Assembly (NCBI RefSeq): GCF_027359925.1
Contig: NZ_CP114769.1
Coordinates: 1 to 64,000 of the forward strand
DNA length: 64,000 bases
From: Hymenobacter canadensis
Lineage (GTDB): Bacteria; Bacteroidota; Bacteroidia; Cytophagales; Hymenobacteraceae
Direction: 5' to 3'
In this document: in pieces, positions 18,495 to 26,581 of the stretch
How the letters are laid out: each line of letters starts with the position of its first letter
How positions within the stretch are numbered: position 1 is the stretch's first letter
Notes under the pieces: model-generated
Told to the model about the DNA's origin: nothing
What the model saw: only the letters and a program-made list of their open reading frames with translations
Database searches by the model: none
Translations under genes and position numbers: made by a program

Positions 18495-19286
18495 CTACTC
18501 TCCTTGGCCGGCGGCTCTTTTTTTCGTGCCCATTAGTGCTGAATCTGCGCTAACGTTCGTGGTATCGAGTATTTCATCGTCTTTACCAGCACTGAAGCCG
18601 GAATTAGGAGGCAATTTTTCTGGCTTCGACTGTTCAGGCTGGCTTAAAGTAACCTTAGAGTAGGTTCCCCACTGATCTATATAAGAAGGGCCATCTTTAA
18701 CTTCTATATCATAATGAGTAATCATAGTTGTAAACATTAGTAATGTCCCAAGACCGGCCAGTATGAGCCCAGGTGATGCTGATTCAAAAGAAACTTTTGC
18801 TCCCGAAGTATCAATTGCGCCTTTCGTCGTTGTTTCCCTGAATTTCCCAAGCACAAATACAGCTCCGACCAGCGCGAGTATCATTCCAGTTACAAATCCT
18901 AAGTAGGTTATCCAAACCCGAGACATCAGCAGTACATTAGCTTGATGGTATCGTCGTTGCAATGCAGATGCTTCCAAAACTGATAGGGTTTGCCACCTAG
19001 TTGCTGCAATTAAATCCTGATTAGTTTGGTGAGATTGACTTTTTATTTCTGCTAGCTGATTAAAAGTGTTTCCCAAGGTAAAAGCTGGGCTATTATTAAT
19101 TCTTGCATGTAGATAATAAAGTTGTATAAAACTCCCTATGAAGAATACCATTGAGAAGCCAACGAGCATTCGTATAATAAATGGCAATAGTTTAACCTGC
19201 CATTTATATATTGACTCATCATTTTTTGGCGTTAGGGTTTCATTGTCGCTAATCTCTACTACCTTTCCTTGCTCAACATTATCCAT
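18495..19286 (-). CDS. membrane protein with three predicted helices, partner of the peptidase
   Basis: The 263-residue protein has a charged cytoplasmic N-terminus, a helix at about 33-55 (LLPFIIRMLVGFSMVFFIG), a soluble segment of about 65 residues, a helix at about 125-150 (WITYLGFVTGMILALVGAVF) and a third at about 173-192 (GLILAGLGTLLMFTTMI). A polar tail rich in Asp, Lys and Ser follows. No family was recognised. It is the first gene of a two-gene minus-strand unit with the downstream peptidase, so it may anchor or regulate that enzyme. Confidence 0.75.
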   Translation of the reverse strand: MDNVEQGKVVEISDNETLTPKNDESIYKWQVKLLPFIIRMLVGFSMVFFIGSFIQLYYLHARINNSPAFTLGNTFNQLAEIKSQSHQTNQDLIAATRWQTLSVLEASALQRRYHQANVLLMSRVWITYLGFVTGMILALVGAVFVLGKFRETTTKGAIDTSGAKVSFESASPGLILAGLGTLLMFTTMITHYDIEVKDGPSYIDQWGTYSKVTLSQPEQSKPEKLPPNSGFSAGKDDEILDTTNVSADSALMGTKKRAAGQGE

Positions 19287-19676
19287 GGCATCCGCTATAC
19301 TATAGCTGGGGTTTTCGGTGAAAAGAAATTGGGTGGTTACGCTAGGCGTAAAAACTGCACTTTTAACCTACAACGAAACGTCATACCACGCATTTTAACA
19401 GGGAAATACCAATTTAATCTACACATACCTATGCAGCATCAGTGCCAGCACTGAATTTTATAAGGCCCTTATAGTAAACACCTGCTAAGCATTATTAGTC
19501 GTAGATGCTTTTTATGCGCTGAAAATCGAGATCCACATACGCTGTCATCACTCACTCCCAATTCAGGTTGCTAGCACCTTGTCCCTATTAGTAAGCTGAT
19601 TAAAGGCCAAAATCATTTACTATCACTAGTTTCTGCCTGGATCGTGTATTGATAGGTCAGAGAATGTCTCCTGGGA
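19287..19676. other. intergenic region left of the IS3 element
   Basis: Nothing convincing is seen. It contains the promoter region of the membrane-protein gene and AT-rich DNA into which the IS3-like element inserted. Confidence 0.4.
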
Positions 19677-19694
19677 TGTGTCGTCCGGCAATAG

Positions 19695-20527
19695 CTATAC
19701 AATTGGAAATGAGTCGCAGCTGCCCTGTGGACGCAACTCGTTGTAAGCCTGCACCGCCTGGACTACCAGCGCGTCGGCCTGCGCAAAATCGGGCAGCGTA
19801 GTGCCCAAGCCGAATTCGTCTTTCAGGATGCCGTTGACCCGTTCGGCCACGGCATTTTCGTACGGGTCGCCGTGCTGGGTCATGCTCAGGGCCACGCCAT
19901 GGGTTTCAGCAGGCCCACATACTCGCGGGTCACGTATTGCAAGCCCTGGTCGGAGTGGTAAATCAGTGGCCGATGAGGCTGCGTACGGGCGGCCAGCGCC
20001 TGCTGCAGCGCGGCACGCTGGCCACGCAGCAGCAGGTCCGGGTGCATGCAGGCGCCTACGATTTTGTGCGAATACAGATCGGTCATCAGACTCAGGTAGC
20101 TCCAATCGCTTAGCACACGCACGTAGGTGATGTCGCTAACTCAAACCTGTTCGGCTTGGTGCACTGTCAGGTGTTCAATCAGGATTGGACGCCGAAATAA
20201 AGGCAAGCACGTCTGCGTGGTCACCACGCGCCGTTTGAGGCGGCGGATGAGTAGGCCGTGGCCAGCCAGCAGAGTGAACAGGTAGTCCCGGCCCCGCCTG
20301 GGCAAATACTGCTTGCGCGTGCCCAGGCGGGGCATGTCCGCACGAATGTCAGCGACCAGAGCCAGTACCAGGCCGTCGAGCAGGGCTTGGGCCGTGGGCC
20401 AGCGTTGATGGTCATAAAATGCGTTTCGAGTCTTGCCAAACAGCCCACAGAGCACCCCCACGCCTACGTGCGGGTACTTCCGGCGCATTATTTCGATGGC
20501 TTGGCACCAGCCTTTTTCGGATGTCAA
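19695..20527 (-). pseudogene. IS3-family orfB transposase, broken
   Basis: The DDE integrase core is recognisable: VSDITYVRVLSDW, IYHSDQGLQYV and YENAVAERVNGILKDEF supply D, D and E. The gene is interrupted twice. At 20141 the codon before VSDITY is TGA where the family has TGG (normally VWVSDITY). Near 19900 the frame shifts between the HSDQG segment and HGDPYENAVAE. The N-terminal part (20527-20141) contains the usual helix-turn-helix preface (GLFGKTRNAFYDHQ). No functional transposase can be made. Confidence 0.88.
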
Positions 20528-20591
20528 TCTTACAGGTTACCTCCGCCTGGTAGATGAGCATGTGTAGTGCTTCAATTTGCCACTGCGCCTG

Positions 20592-20999
20592 CTACAGCTG
20601 CGCAGCCAACGGGGCACTGGCATCGGCGGGCGGATCCGCCTCGGCCGTGAGTCGCCCCGACTCGCTGGCCCGGTACGCGGCCACCCACTGGCGCAAGGTC
20701 TTTTTCAGGGGCAACTCATATTTGAACAAGGCCTCGTCTTCTCTAATGCGCCCGTCGAGTAACTCCTGGGCAATGTGCTGCTTCTGGACAGCGGTGAATT
20801 GCTTGCGGCGCATCTGCGCGTATACGGCCGTGCCGTAGCACTGGAGCCACGCCAGCAGTGCCAAATGGCCCAGGCCGAATTGCTGCCGCACGGCCTGTTG
20901 CGACCAGCCCGACTCGACCAGCCGGACGGATTCTTGGCGAACAGAAATTGCATAATGGGAATTCCTGCTCCTGCGCGGAGCCTGCTTCGGTGTAAGCAT
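20592..20999 (-). CDS. IS3-family orfA, HTH protein
   Basis: A 135-residue ORF starting near the right end of the element holds an HTH_29-like domain (RQESVRLVESGWSQQAVRQQFG) and an Arg/Lys-rich tract, as in orfA proteins that bind IS ends. The frame is open, but its orfB partner is dead. The usual -1 frameshift linking orfA to orfB cannot rescue the internal stops of orfB. Confidence 0.75.
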   Translation of the reverse strand: MLTPKQAPRRSRNSHYAISVRQESVRLVESGWSQQAVRQQFGLGHLALLAWLQCYGTAVYAQMRRKQFTAVQKQHIAQELLDGRIREDEALFKYELPLKKTLRQWVAAYRASESGRLTAEADPPADASAPLAAQL

Positions 21000-21060
21000 A
21001 CATCAACTGAGTAATGTATAGCTATTGCCGGACGAGACACTGTGATTTTGGCAGATTACT

Positions 21061-22950
21061 TTACTCCATGCGGCTTTGGAAGAAGCGGCGGGTTTCGTCG
21101 TCGGTGAAGTAGACGTAGCAGCCCTGAATGCCGCGGGTCATGAGGACTTTGTAGGTATTGCGCAGGTACTCAAGAGCCTCTTGCGGAGAGAGACGGTAGT
21201 TGTTGATGGCGGTATCGGAAGAACCAACTTTGTTGGCTACCCAGCCTCCTTCACTCTGGCGGTAGCGCAGGTCCGGGCCGACGATGACGCCCACATAGTC
21301 AAACTCGAAGCCCTGGGCCGTGTAGATGCAGCCAACCTGGTTGACGCCGCCGGGGTCGGTAGCCCAGAGGGAGGTTTTGGGGATGCCGGGCGCGAGGCGG
21401 CCGGCGTTGTCCTTGGCATTCCAGGGGCGGAAGTAGCTGAACTGGTCGGTTTCGATGATGACGTTGCTGACCAACCGGCCGTCGGGCAATGGGTCGGACC
21501 AGGGCCAGCAGAAGCCGGCGACGGTGCGGGCGGTGTGGCCCTGTTGGCGCCGCTGCTCGAGCATCTGCTCCATCAGGACGGGGGAATCCAGGATCTGGAA
21601 GTCGTAGCCTTGCTGCGGGTTCCAAAGGACGTTGGCGGTGCGCTGGATGCCCAGGGTGTTGTCGAGCCAGTTGATGAAGCCGGCGGAGCCGCTACAGCGG
21701 AACTGGGCTTCGAGCCTGAACTCGGCAATGGTAACGCCCTGGTCCTGGGCCGCCTGTTTGAGGGTGTCGTAGGAGCCGATTTCGCCGGGGCGGACGCGCT
21801 GGTGGTCGTCGATGAAAAAGACCGACACCTTGGCCACCTGCAGCAGCTCCTCGACCTGGGGCAGGGTGCTCTGGTGCTCGGGCTTAGTGAAGCGGGTGTT
21901 GCTTGAGCTGCGGATGCGGTGGGCCTCGTCGCAGATGACCACGTCGAGGGAGTTGGGGATGGCGCGGCCGTAGGCGTTGAAGTAGGTGAAGAAGCCGGTG
22001 CTACGGCGGCCGAACTGGTCGCGCAGGTTTTCGGTGAAGGCCTTTGAGCCAGTGGCGTAGTGGGCCTTGACTTCCTGGCGGAGCAGGTCGTGGAGCAGGT
22101 GAAGGGCAATAACGGACTTACCGGTACCGGGGCCGCCTTTGACCAGGACGGCTGTTTTGGTATCGTGCTGCTGAGCCTCCAGGACGGCCGTGCGGACCCG
22201 GTCGTAGACCAGGAGCTGGTCGTCGAGCAGGGTGTAGCGGCTTTTCTGGCGCATGATGTCGCCAACGTGCTCCAGCAGCTTCTTGCTGGGCTGGTAGCGG
22301 CCGGCGTCGATGCGCTGCAATACGGGCTGGCCGTTGCCGCCGGCGAGGTGTTGCTGCAGGTAGGCGCCCAGCTCAGCGGCCTGCTGCTGGCCGTAGATGG
22401 GACTCTCCTGGACTAGCTCGGTGAACTTGGGCTCGAGCAGGGCGTCGGTAGCGGTGAAAGTGTAGTTGTGCAGGTAGGCGCAGGCGTGCAGCTGGATGGG
22501 CTCTTCATCGGCGTTGAAGGCCGTGTGGACGTCGGCCAGGTACTGGCGGTACTGGCCCACCTGCGCCGAGGGGTGGAGCACGTCGGAGAGCTGACCACCT
22601 AGCCAGGTGACCACCTCCTGGGGGCCGGCAGAAGGCTGGACCTCGGACCACTGCTTGAGCTCAATGATGACGGCCTGGCGCTGCTGCTGGTCATCGTGGC
22701 CGCAGATGAGGCAGTCGAGCCGTTTGGAGGTTAGCGGGAGCTGGTACTCGAGCAGGACGCCGTGGTCGAGCAGGCCGGCCTGCTGGAATACCTGGCTGAC
22801 GCTGCGCAGGGAGTTATGCCAGGAAGTAACTTCGTTGGGCTGGGGCTCGGTGCGGTAGTAGTCGAAAAAGGCGGATTTCAGCTGGCCCACAATTGCATTG
22901 TGGGCGGTGGCGGTGATGAAGTCGGTAGAGGAGCCGGCGTAGAGGCGCAT
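21061..22950 (-). CDS. DUF2075 helicase-like protein with N-terminal PD-(D/E)xK-like domain (copy A)
   Basis: DUF2075 is a P-loop NTPase with superfamily 1 helicase features. Walker A VKGGPGTGKSVIA lies in the middle, Walker B VVICDEAHR and the motif FFIDDHQRV follow, and YTAQGFEFDYVGVIVG is the late helicase motif. The N-terminal ~180 residues contain a nuclease-like pattern, RLDCLICG then AVIIELKQW, as in PD-(D/E)xK folds. I start the gene at 22950 (MRLYAGSSTDF) because the longer ORF to 23142 runs through dispersed intergenic repeats. It lies downstream of a similar gene (copy B), with the repeats between. It is probably the last gene of the res-mod run. Defence or DNA repair are both possible. 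Confidence 0.85.
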   Translation of the reverse strand: MRLYAGSSTDFITATAHNAIVGQLKSAFFDYYRTEPQPNEVTSWHNSLRSVSQVFQQAGLLDHGVLLEYQLPLTSKRLDCLICGHDDQQQRQAVIIELKQWSEVQPSAGPQEVVTWLGGQLSDVLHPSAQVGQYRQYLADVHTAFNADEEPIQLHACAYLHNYTFTATDALLEPKFTELVQESPIYGQQQAAELGAYLQQHLAGGNGQPVLQRIDAGRYQPSKKLLEHVGDIMRQKSRYTLLDDQLLVYDRVRTAVLEAQQHDTKTAVLVKGGPGTGKSVIALHLLHDLLRQEVKAHYATGSKAFTENLRDQFGRRSTGFFTYFNAYGRAIPNSLDVVICDEAHRIRSSSNTRFTKPEHQSTLPQVEELLQVAKVSVFFIDDHQRVRPGEIGSYDTLKQAAQDQGVTIAEFRLEAQFRCSGSAGFINWLDNTLGIQRTANVLWNPQQGYDFQILDSPVLMEQMLEQRRQQGHTARTVAGFCWPWSDPLPDGRLVSNVIIETDQFSYFRPWNAKDNAGRLAPGIPKTSLWATDPGGVNQVGCIYTAQGFEFDYVGVIVGPDLRYRQSEGGWVANKVGSSDTAINNYRLSPQEALEYLRNTYKVLMTRGIQGCYVYFTDDETRRFFQSRME

Positions 22951-22989
22951 TGTGGGAACATGGTAGTAGGGTGTCGTGCTGGCGCTGGG

Positions 22990-23142
22990 CCTCATCCCCG
23001 GCCCCCTCTCCAGGGAGAAAGGAGCAGCCTGATGATAGGTGGATTGTTTGCTTCTGGCTAAGGGCTGCCTTGGCTGTTCCCGCAGATCGAAGCAGTGGTT
23101 GCTTTCAACGAAGCGGTAGAGATGCTTCGGCAAGCTCAGCAT
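22990..23142. repeat. dispersed REP-like intergenic repeats
   Basis: Two elements lie between the DUF2075 genes. One contains CCTCATCCCCGGCCCCCTC at 22990, similar to the copy at 29175. The other contains GCTTCGGCAAGCTCAGCATG near 23120, a sequence type that I recall as repeated between genes in many bacterial genomes. Both explain the spurious N-terminal extension of the downstream ORF. Confidence 0.6.
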
Positions 23143-23190
23143 GACGGGCTACCCTATCACTGCTGCATCCCGCCTTTGGCCCTACCCTAC

Positions 23191-25047
23191 CTAGGCGGAG
23201 TTTTTGATGCGGTGGCGGAGGTAGGCGGCGGTTTCGGGGTCGGTGCAGTAGACGTAGCAGCCCTTCATGGCGCGGGTCATGAGGGTGCGGTAGGTGTTCT
23301 TGATGATGAGGTCGAGCTGGGCGCGGCCTTCGGGGGATTTAACCAATTGCTTTTTACCCTGGACGGTTTTGTCGGCGCTGGCGCGGGCCAGGGCGTTGGT
23401 GACGACTTCGCCGTCGCGCACGAGCAGGTCGGGGCCGATGATGACGCCGATGTAGTCGAGTTCGAGGCCCTGGCTGGTGTGGATGCAGCCGATTTCGGTG
23501 ACCGAGTCGGGCTTCATCATCCAGAGGCCGCCGTCGTCGGTCAGGTTCCACTTGTGCTGAAAGGTGGGGCTCAGGTTGAAGTCGAAGGCTTTGGCGTCCT
23601 TCTTGCTGGCCCAATCCCAGCAGTAGCCGGCCACCATGCGGGCCCGGTTGCGCTCTTTATTCTTTTCGTAGATGAGCTGTTGCAGCTCGTCAGGGGTATC
23701 GACCACGCGGAAGTCGTAGTCGGTGGCGTCGAGGCTGGGGTTGGCGGTTTCGCGGATGTCGAGCACGTTGTCGAGCCAGGCCATGTAAGCGTCGGAGCCG
23801 TTGCAGCGGAACTGCGAGACTAAGTTGAGGACGTGAACTTCGGCGCCTTCCTTGTCGGCCCACTTGCGGATCTCCTCCTCGCTGCCCACGTCTTGGACGG
23901 CAATGCGCTGGTCTTCGTCGAGGAAGAACACGCTGAAGCGGCTGGAGCGGATGACTTCCAGGGGCTGGCTGATGCCAAGGTTGCTGAACAGACCGGACTT
24001 CTCGTTGAGGCGGTGGGCCTCATCGACGATGAGGGCGTCGAAGGTGTTTTCGGGTGTCTGGGTGAAGACGCCGGAGCCGACGAACAGGGAGTCGAACACG
24101 GTGCGGCGCATGGAGCCGGTGAGCTTGCTCTTGTACACAGCCCGGGGGGCCGAGTTCTTGCTCACGTACTTGGCCACGAGACCTTGCTTGGTGAGGTTCA
24201 CCAGCAGGTTGATGGCCACCACGGTCTTGCCCGTGCCGGGGCCACCGTGGACGATGAGCACGTGCTTCTTCTCGTCGCGGGACTTGGCGGCCAGCTTGCG
24301 GGCCGTTTCGTAGACCACCTTCTGCTCGTCGAGGAGGATGAACTCCTGGTTGCCCTTCATCATGGAAGCGAGGGAATCGGCGAGCTGCTTGGAGGGGCGG
24401 ATGCGGCCGCCGTCGATGCGGTACATGATGCCCGACTTGTCGCCGTGCTTGACATGCTGGCGGATGAACTCGCGCAGCTTCAGGGCGTCACTCTTGAGGA
24501 AGAGCGGGGCCTTGGCCACGTAGTCGGCGTAGTGGCCGCTGGTGAGCACGCCGTTGTCGGGGTGGTTGTGGAGGTAAGCGCAGGGTAGTAGCTGGATCCC
24601 GTCGGTATAGACCGTTTCGTTAAAGCCGTCGAGGTAGGCCGCGTAGGACCAGGCCTGGTAGGACGGGTGGTTAACTTCCTGCAGCCCTTTGCCCAGATAG
24701 GTGGAGACCACGCCGTCCTTGTCGGTGGCGGTGGATTCGGACCACTGCTTGAGCTCGATGATAATGGCCTTATCGGTGCCGTGCTCGTCCTGGCCGGTGA
24801 GTACGAAGTCAATACGCATGCCGGCGTGGGGCAACTGGTACTCGATGCTCACGCCGCTGTCGGCTGGAATCTGGGCGTCGCTGAGCACCTTGTCCATATA
24901 CATCATGGAGTTGCGCCAGGAGTTGATTTCCGGTTGGCCGGTTTTGCGGCCCAGCTTCTTCAGAACCAAGTCCTGGATGATTTCTTCGACGTTGTTGGAT
25001 AGAACGTCGTCGAGGAATTCGGACTTAGTTTTTTGGTATACGATCAT
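23191..25047 (-). CDS. DUF2075 helicase-like protein with N-terminal PD-(D/E)xK-like domain (copy B)
   Basis: This 618-residue protein is a paralogue of copy A but clearly diverged. It has RIDFVLTG and AIIIELKQW in the N-terminal nuclease-like domain, Walker A HGGPGTGKTVVA, Walker B LIVDEAHRLNE, FFLDEDQRI and HTSQGLELDYIGVIIG. The C-terminus ends with TRAMKGCYVYCTDP, matching TRGIQGCYVYFTDD of copy A. It begins 27 bp after the 4-TM protein gene and probably belongs to the same transcript as mod and res. Two copies in tandem suggest either specialisation for different DNA or simple duplication. Confidence 0.87.
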   Translation of the reverse strand: MIVYQKTKSEFLDDVLSNNVEEIIQDLVLKKLGRKTGQPEINSWRNSMMYMDKVLSDAQIPADSGVSIEYQLPHAGMRIDFVLTGQDEHGTDKAIIIELKQWSESTATDKDGVVSTYLGKGLQEVNHPSYQAWSYAAYLDGFNETVYTDGIQLLPCAYLHNHPDNGVLTSGHYADYVAKAPLFLKSDALKLREFIRQHVKHGDKSGIMYRIDGGRIRPSKQLADSLASMMKGNQEFILLDEQKVVYETARKLAAKSRDEKKHVLIVHGGPGTGKTVVAINLLVNLTKQGLVAKYVSKNSAPRAVYKSKLTGSMRRTVFDSLFVGSGVFTQTPENTFDALIVDEAHRLNEKSGLFSNLGISQPLEVIRSSRFSVFFLDEDQRIAVQDVGSEEEIRKWADKEGAEVHVLNLVSQFRCNGSDAYMAWLDNVLDIRETANPSLDATDYDFRVVDTPDELQQLIYEKNKERNRARMVAGYCWDWASKKDAKAFDFNLSPTFQHKWNLTDDGGLWMMKPDSVTEIGCIHTSQGLELDYIGVIIGPDLLVRDGEVVTNALARASADKTVQGKKQLVKSPEGRAQLDLIIKNTYRTLMTRAMKGCYVYCTDPETAAYLRHRIKNSA

Positions 25048-25074
25048 ATAACTGAGGAATTACTCAAAACTGAA

Positions 25075-25698
25075 TTAATCATTGGCACCTTGTTGATGAT
25101 CTGACTCTTTCTTGACCCTCTCGATAAATAGCACTTGGTGGTACAATTGTGAAAAGCCAAAAATATTTACAACAACATCTTTAATAACGCATAAAGAATA
25201 AAACAACATAAATAATATCAAGAAAGTAGCTATGTAATTTACTACAGAAAACAATAATAACGCCGTCTCTAGTGAAACATTTAAGTTAATAGTCAAAGAG
25301 AGCTTAATGAAAATTGCACATATCAATGTTAATGCATGCAATAATATGCTTAATCCAAAAAGCATACTCAGTGCTTGAAAGAAACTTATTTCCTCACCTT
25401 CCACATACTTAGTTGTCTTTAAGAGCAAATCTTTATTGCCGAAACCGATAAATATTGTATATCCGCCTAATAGAAATCCAAGCAAGCTTGGATATATTGA
25501 CGTTGCAATATTTGCAATTTCAGCCAGATGGATTACGATATTAGTTTTGCTGAAAGCAAATCCAATATTGAGTACCAAGGCCAATATTAAGGGCCACCGC
25601 CCACCTTTGTACAGTTTGCTTTTAGGATATAGTTTCCACAGATTACCTAAACCTGTACCATGTTGTTTCTTAATTTTATTTAAATCAAGATTCTCCAT
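25075..25698 (-). CDS. four-helix membrane protein, partner of the DUF4747-like protein
   Basis: The 207-residue protein has a short basic N-terminus and four hydrophobic segments, at about 35-55 (WPLILALVLNIGFAF), 65-90 (IYPSLLGFLLGGYTIFIGF), 110-135 (LSMLFGLSILLHALTLICAIF) and 145-175 (LLLFSVVNYIATFLILFMLFY). No family was recognised. It overlaps the end of the upstream gene by 14 bp, so the two are coupled. The pair is AT-rich inside a GC-rich run. A soluble sensor with a multi-helix membrane effector is a common abortive-infection layout (RexAB, Kiwa), which makes this the candidate effector. Confidence 0.75.
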   Translation of the reverse strand: MENLDLNKIKKQHGTGLGNLWKLYPKSKLYKGGRWPLILALVLNIGFAFSKTNIVIHLAEIANIATSIYPSLLGFLLGGYTIFIGFGNKDLLLKTTKYVEGEEISFFQALSMLFGLSILLHALTLICAIFIKLSLTINLNVSLETALLLFSVVNYIATFLILFMLFYSLCVIKDVVVNIFGFSQLYHQVLFIERVKKESDHQQGAND

Positions 25699-26563
25699 TG
25701 CTATTACTAAATTCGTTGATCATGAAAGCTGCCACATCTCTTGCTTGATCTGCAGGTATTTCTGAAACAACTGTTTCTACCCTTTGGTGCTCATCAATAT
25801 CGATCTTTTTTCTCCGTGCTCCTATTTGTGGTTTAACAGTAGCCGCGATTGACCCATTTCCAATTGCAAGTTTAAGAGCCTGTTCAATTAACTTACTCTT
25901 TTCAATATCAATACTACCTGTAGTGTCTGCTGTTGCAACAAGTTTCAATTTTCCAATACCTGCGTTTTTTAATTCGTCGTCAATCAATGAGTCGAAATTA
26001 AAGTCATTATTTGTATATGATATTTCTATTTCGAGTCTAGTTACTGCGGAAGCTTCCTTAAGTTCTTCGATATAATTCTTAGATGTTAATACTTCTACAT
26101 CTACTGCCTGATTTGAACCCAGGAGTTTAGAAATTGCTTTCACAAAAAATGTTGCCACGAACTGTGGCGTCAAAGTATTACTGCCTCTAATCAGTGATAA
26201 TCTGTGAATTGAGGGAATAAAGTAGAACACTGTATCACGCAGGCCTGGTGCTGCATTTTTAGGTGCAGCTAAAGTGGCTGCATCAGAATCTGGATTTTCA
26301 AGATCTATCCACTCTTGTCCCTCTACTGGAGTGAATCTTGATAGATATCCTACAATAACTTCTTTGTTGCCGAAAGTTGTTCTAAAACACCTTCTTATGA
26401 TTATTCCTGTTGTAGAGTTTATTTTTACTTTAATTTTTTTGTTGTACAACGCCATTATCATATCCGCGTTTTCCTGAGTCGTGCTCTCTCTCGCATCTGG
26501 CTGGCGCAGTTTAATGTTTATGATATTGAATGAAGTGCGAACAGAAGAAGATCTTTTGGCCAT
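25685..26563 (-). CDS. DUF4747-like protein, candidate sensor of a two-gene module
   Basis: The 292-residue soluble protein has the pattern I associate with DUF4747: an N-terminal strand with FNIINIKLR, a central FYFIPSIHRLSLIRG, the tract TLTPQFVATFFVKAI, then VTRLEIEISYTNND and GKLKLVATAD, ending in a polar tail. There is no signal peptide, membrane helix or catalytic motif. It starts 18 bp after the mod stop and overlaps the membrane-protein gene by 14 bp. The composition is AT-rich compared with mod and the DUF2075 genes, so the pair was probably inserted into an existing operon. The family has no known function that I can name with confidence. Confidence 0.65.
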   Translation of the reverse strand: MAKRSSSVRTSFNIINIKLRQPDARESTTQENADMIMALYNKKIKVKINSTTGIIIRRCFRTTFGNKEVIVGYLSRFTPVEGQEWIDLENPDSDAATLAAPKNAAPGLRDTVFYFIPSIHRLSLIRGSNTLTPQFVATFFVKAISKLLGSNQAVDVEVLTSKNYIEELKEASAVTRLEIEISYTNNDFNFDSLIDDELKNAGIGKLKLVATADTTGSIDIEKSKLIEQALKLAIGNGSIAATVKPQIGARRKKIDIDEHQRVETVVSEIPADQARDVAAFMINEFSNSNGES

Positions 26564-26581
26564 TGAAGTAATTCGTTAATA

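Larger units (their letters stand above)
19677..21039 (-). mobile_element. IS3-family insertion sequence, inactivated
   Basis: The ends 19677-19701 and 21015-21039 are 25-bp inverted repeats with one mismatch, beginning TG and ending CA (outer core TCCGGCAATAGCTATACA). Inside lie orfA and a damaged orfB on the minus strand in the usual IS3 order. The length of 1.36 kb is normal. No clear 3-4 bp target duplication was found, which suggests an old insertion or a rearranged end. Confidence 0.85.

Noticed and set aside
20743..21040. Overlapping small ORFs at the right end of the IS3 element
   Set aside because: Alternative frames of orfA and terminal sequence.
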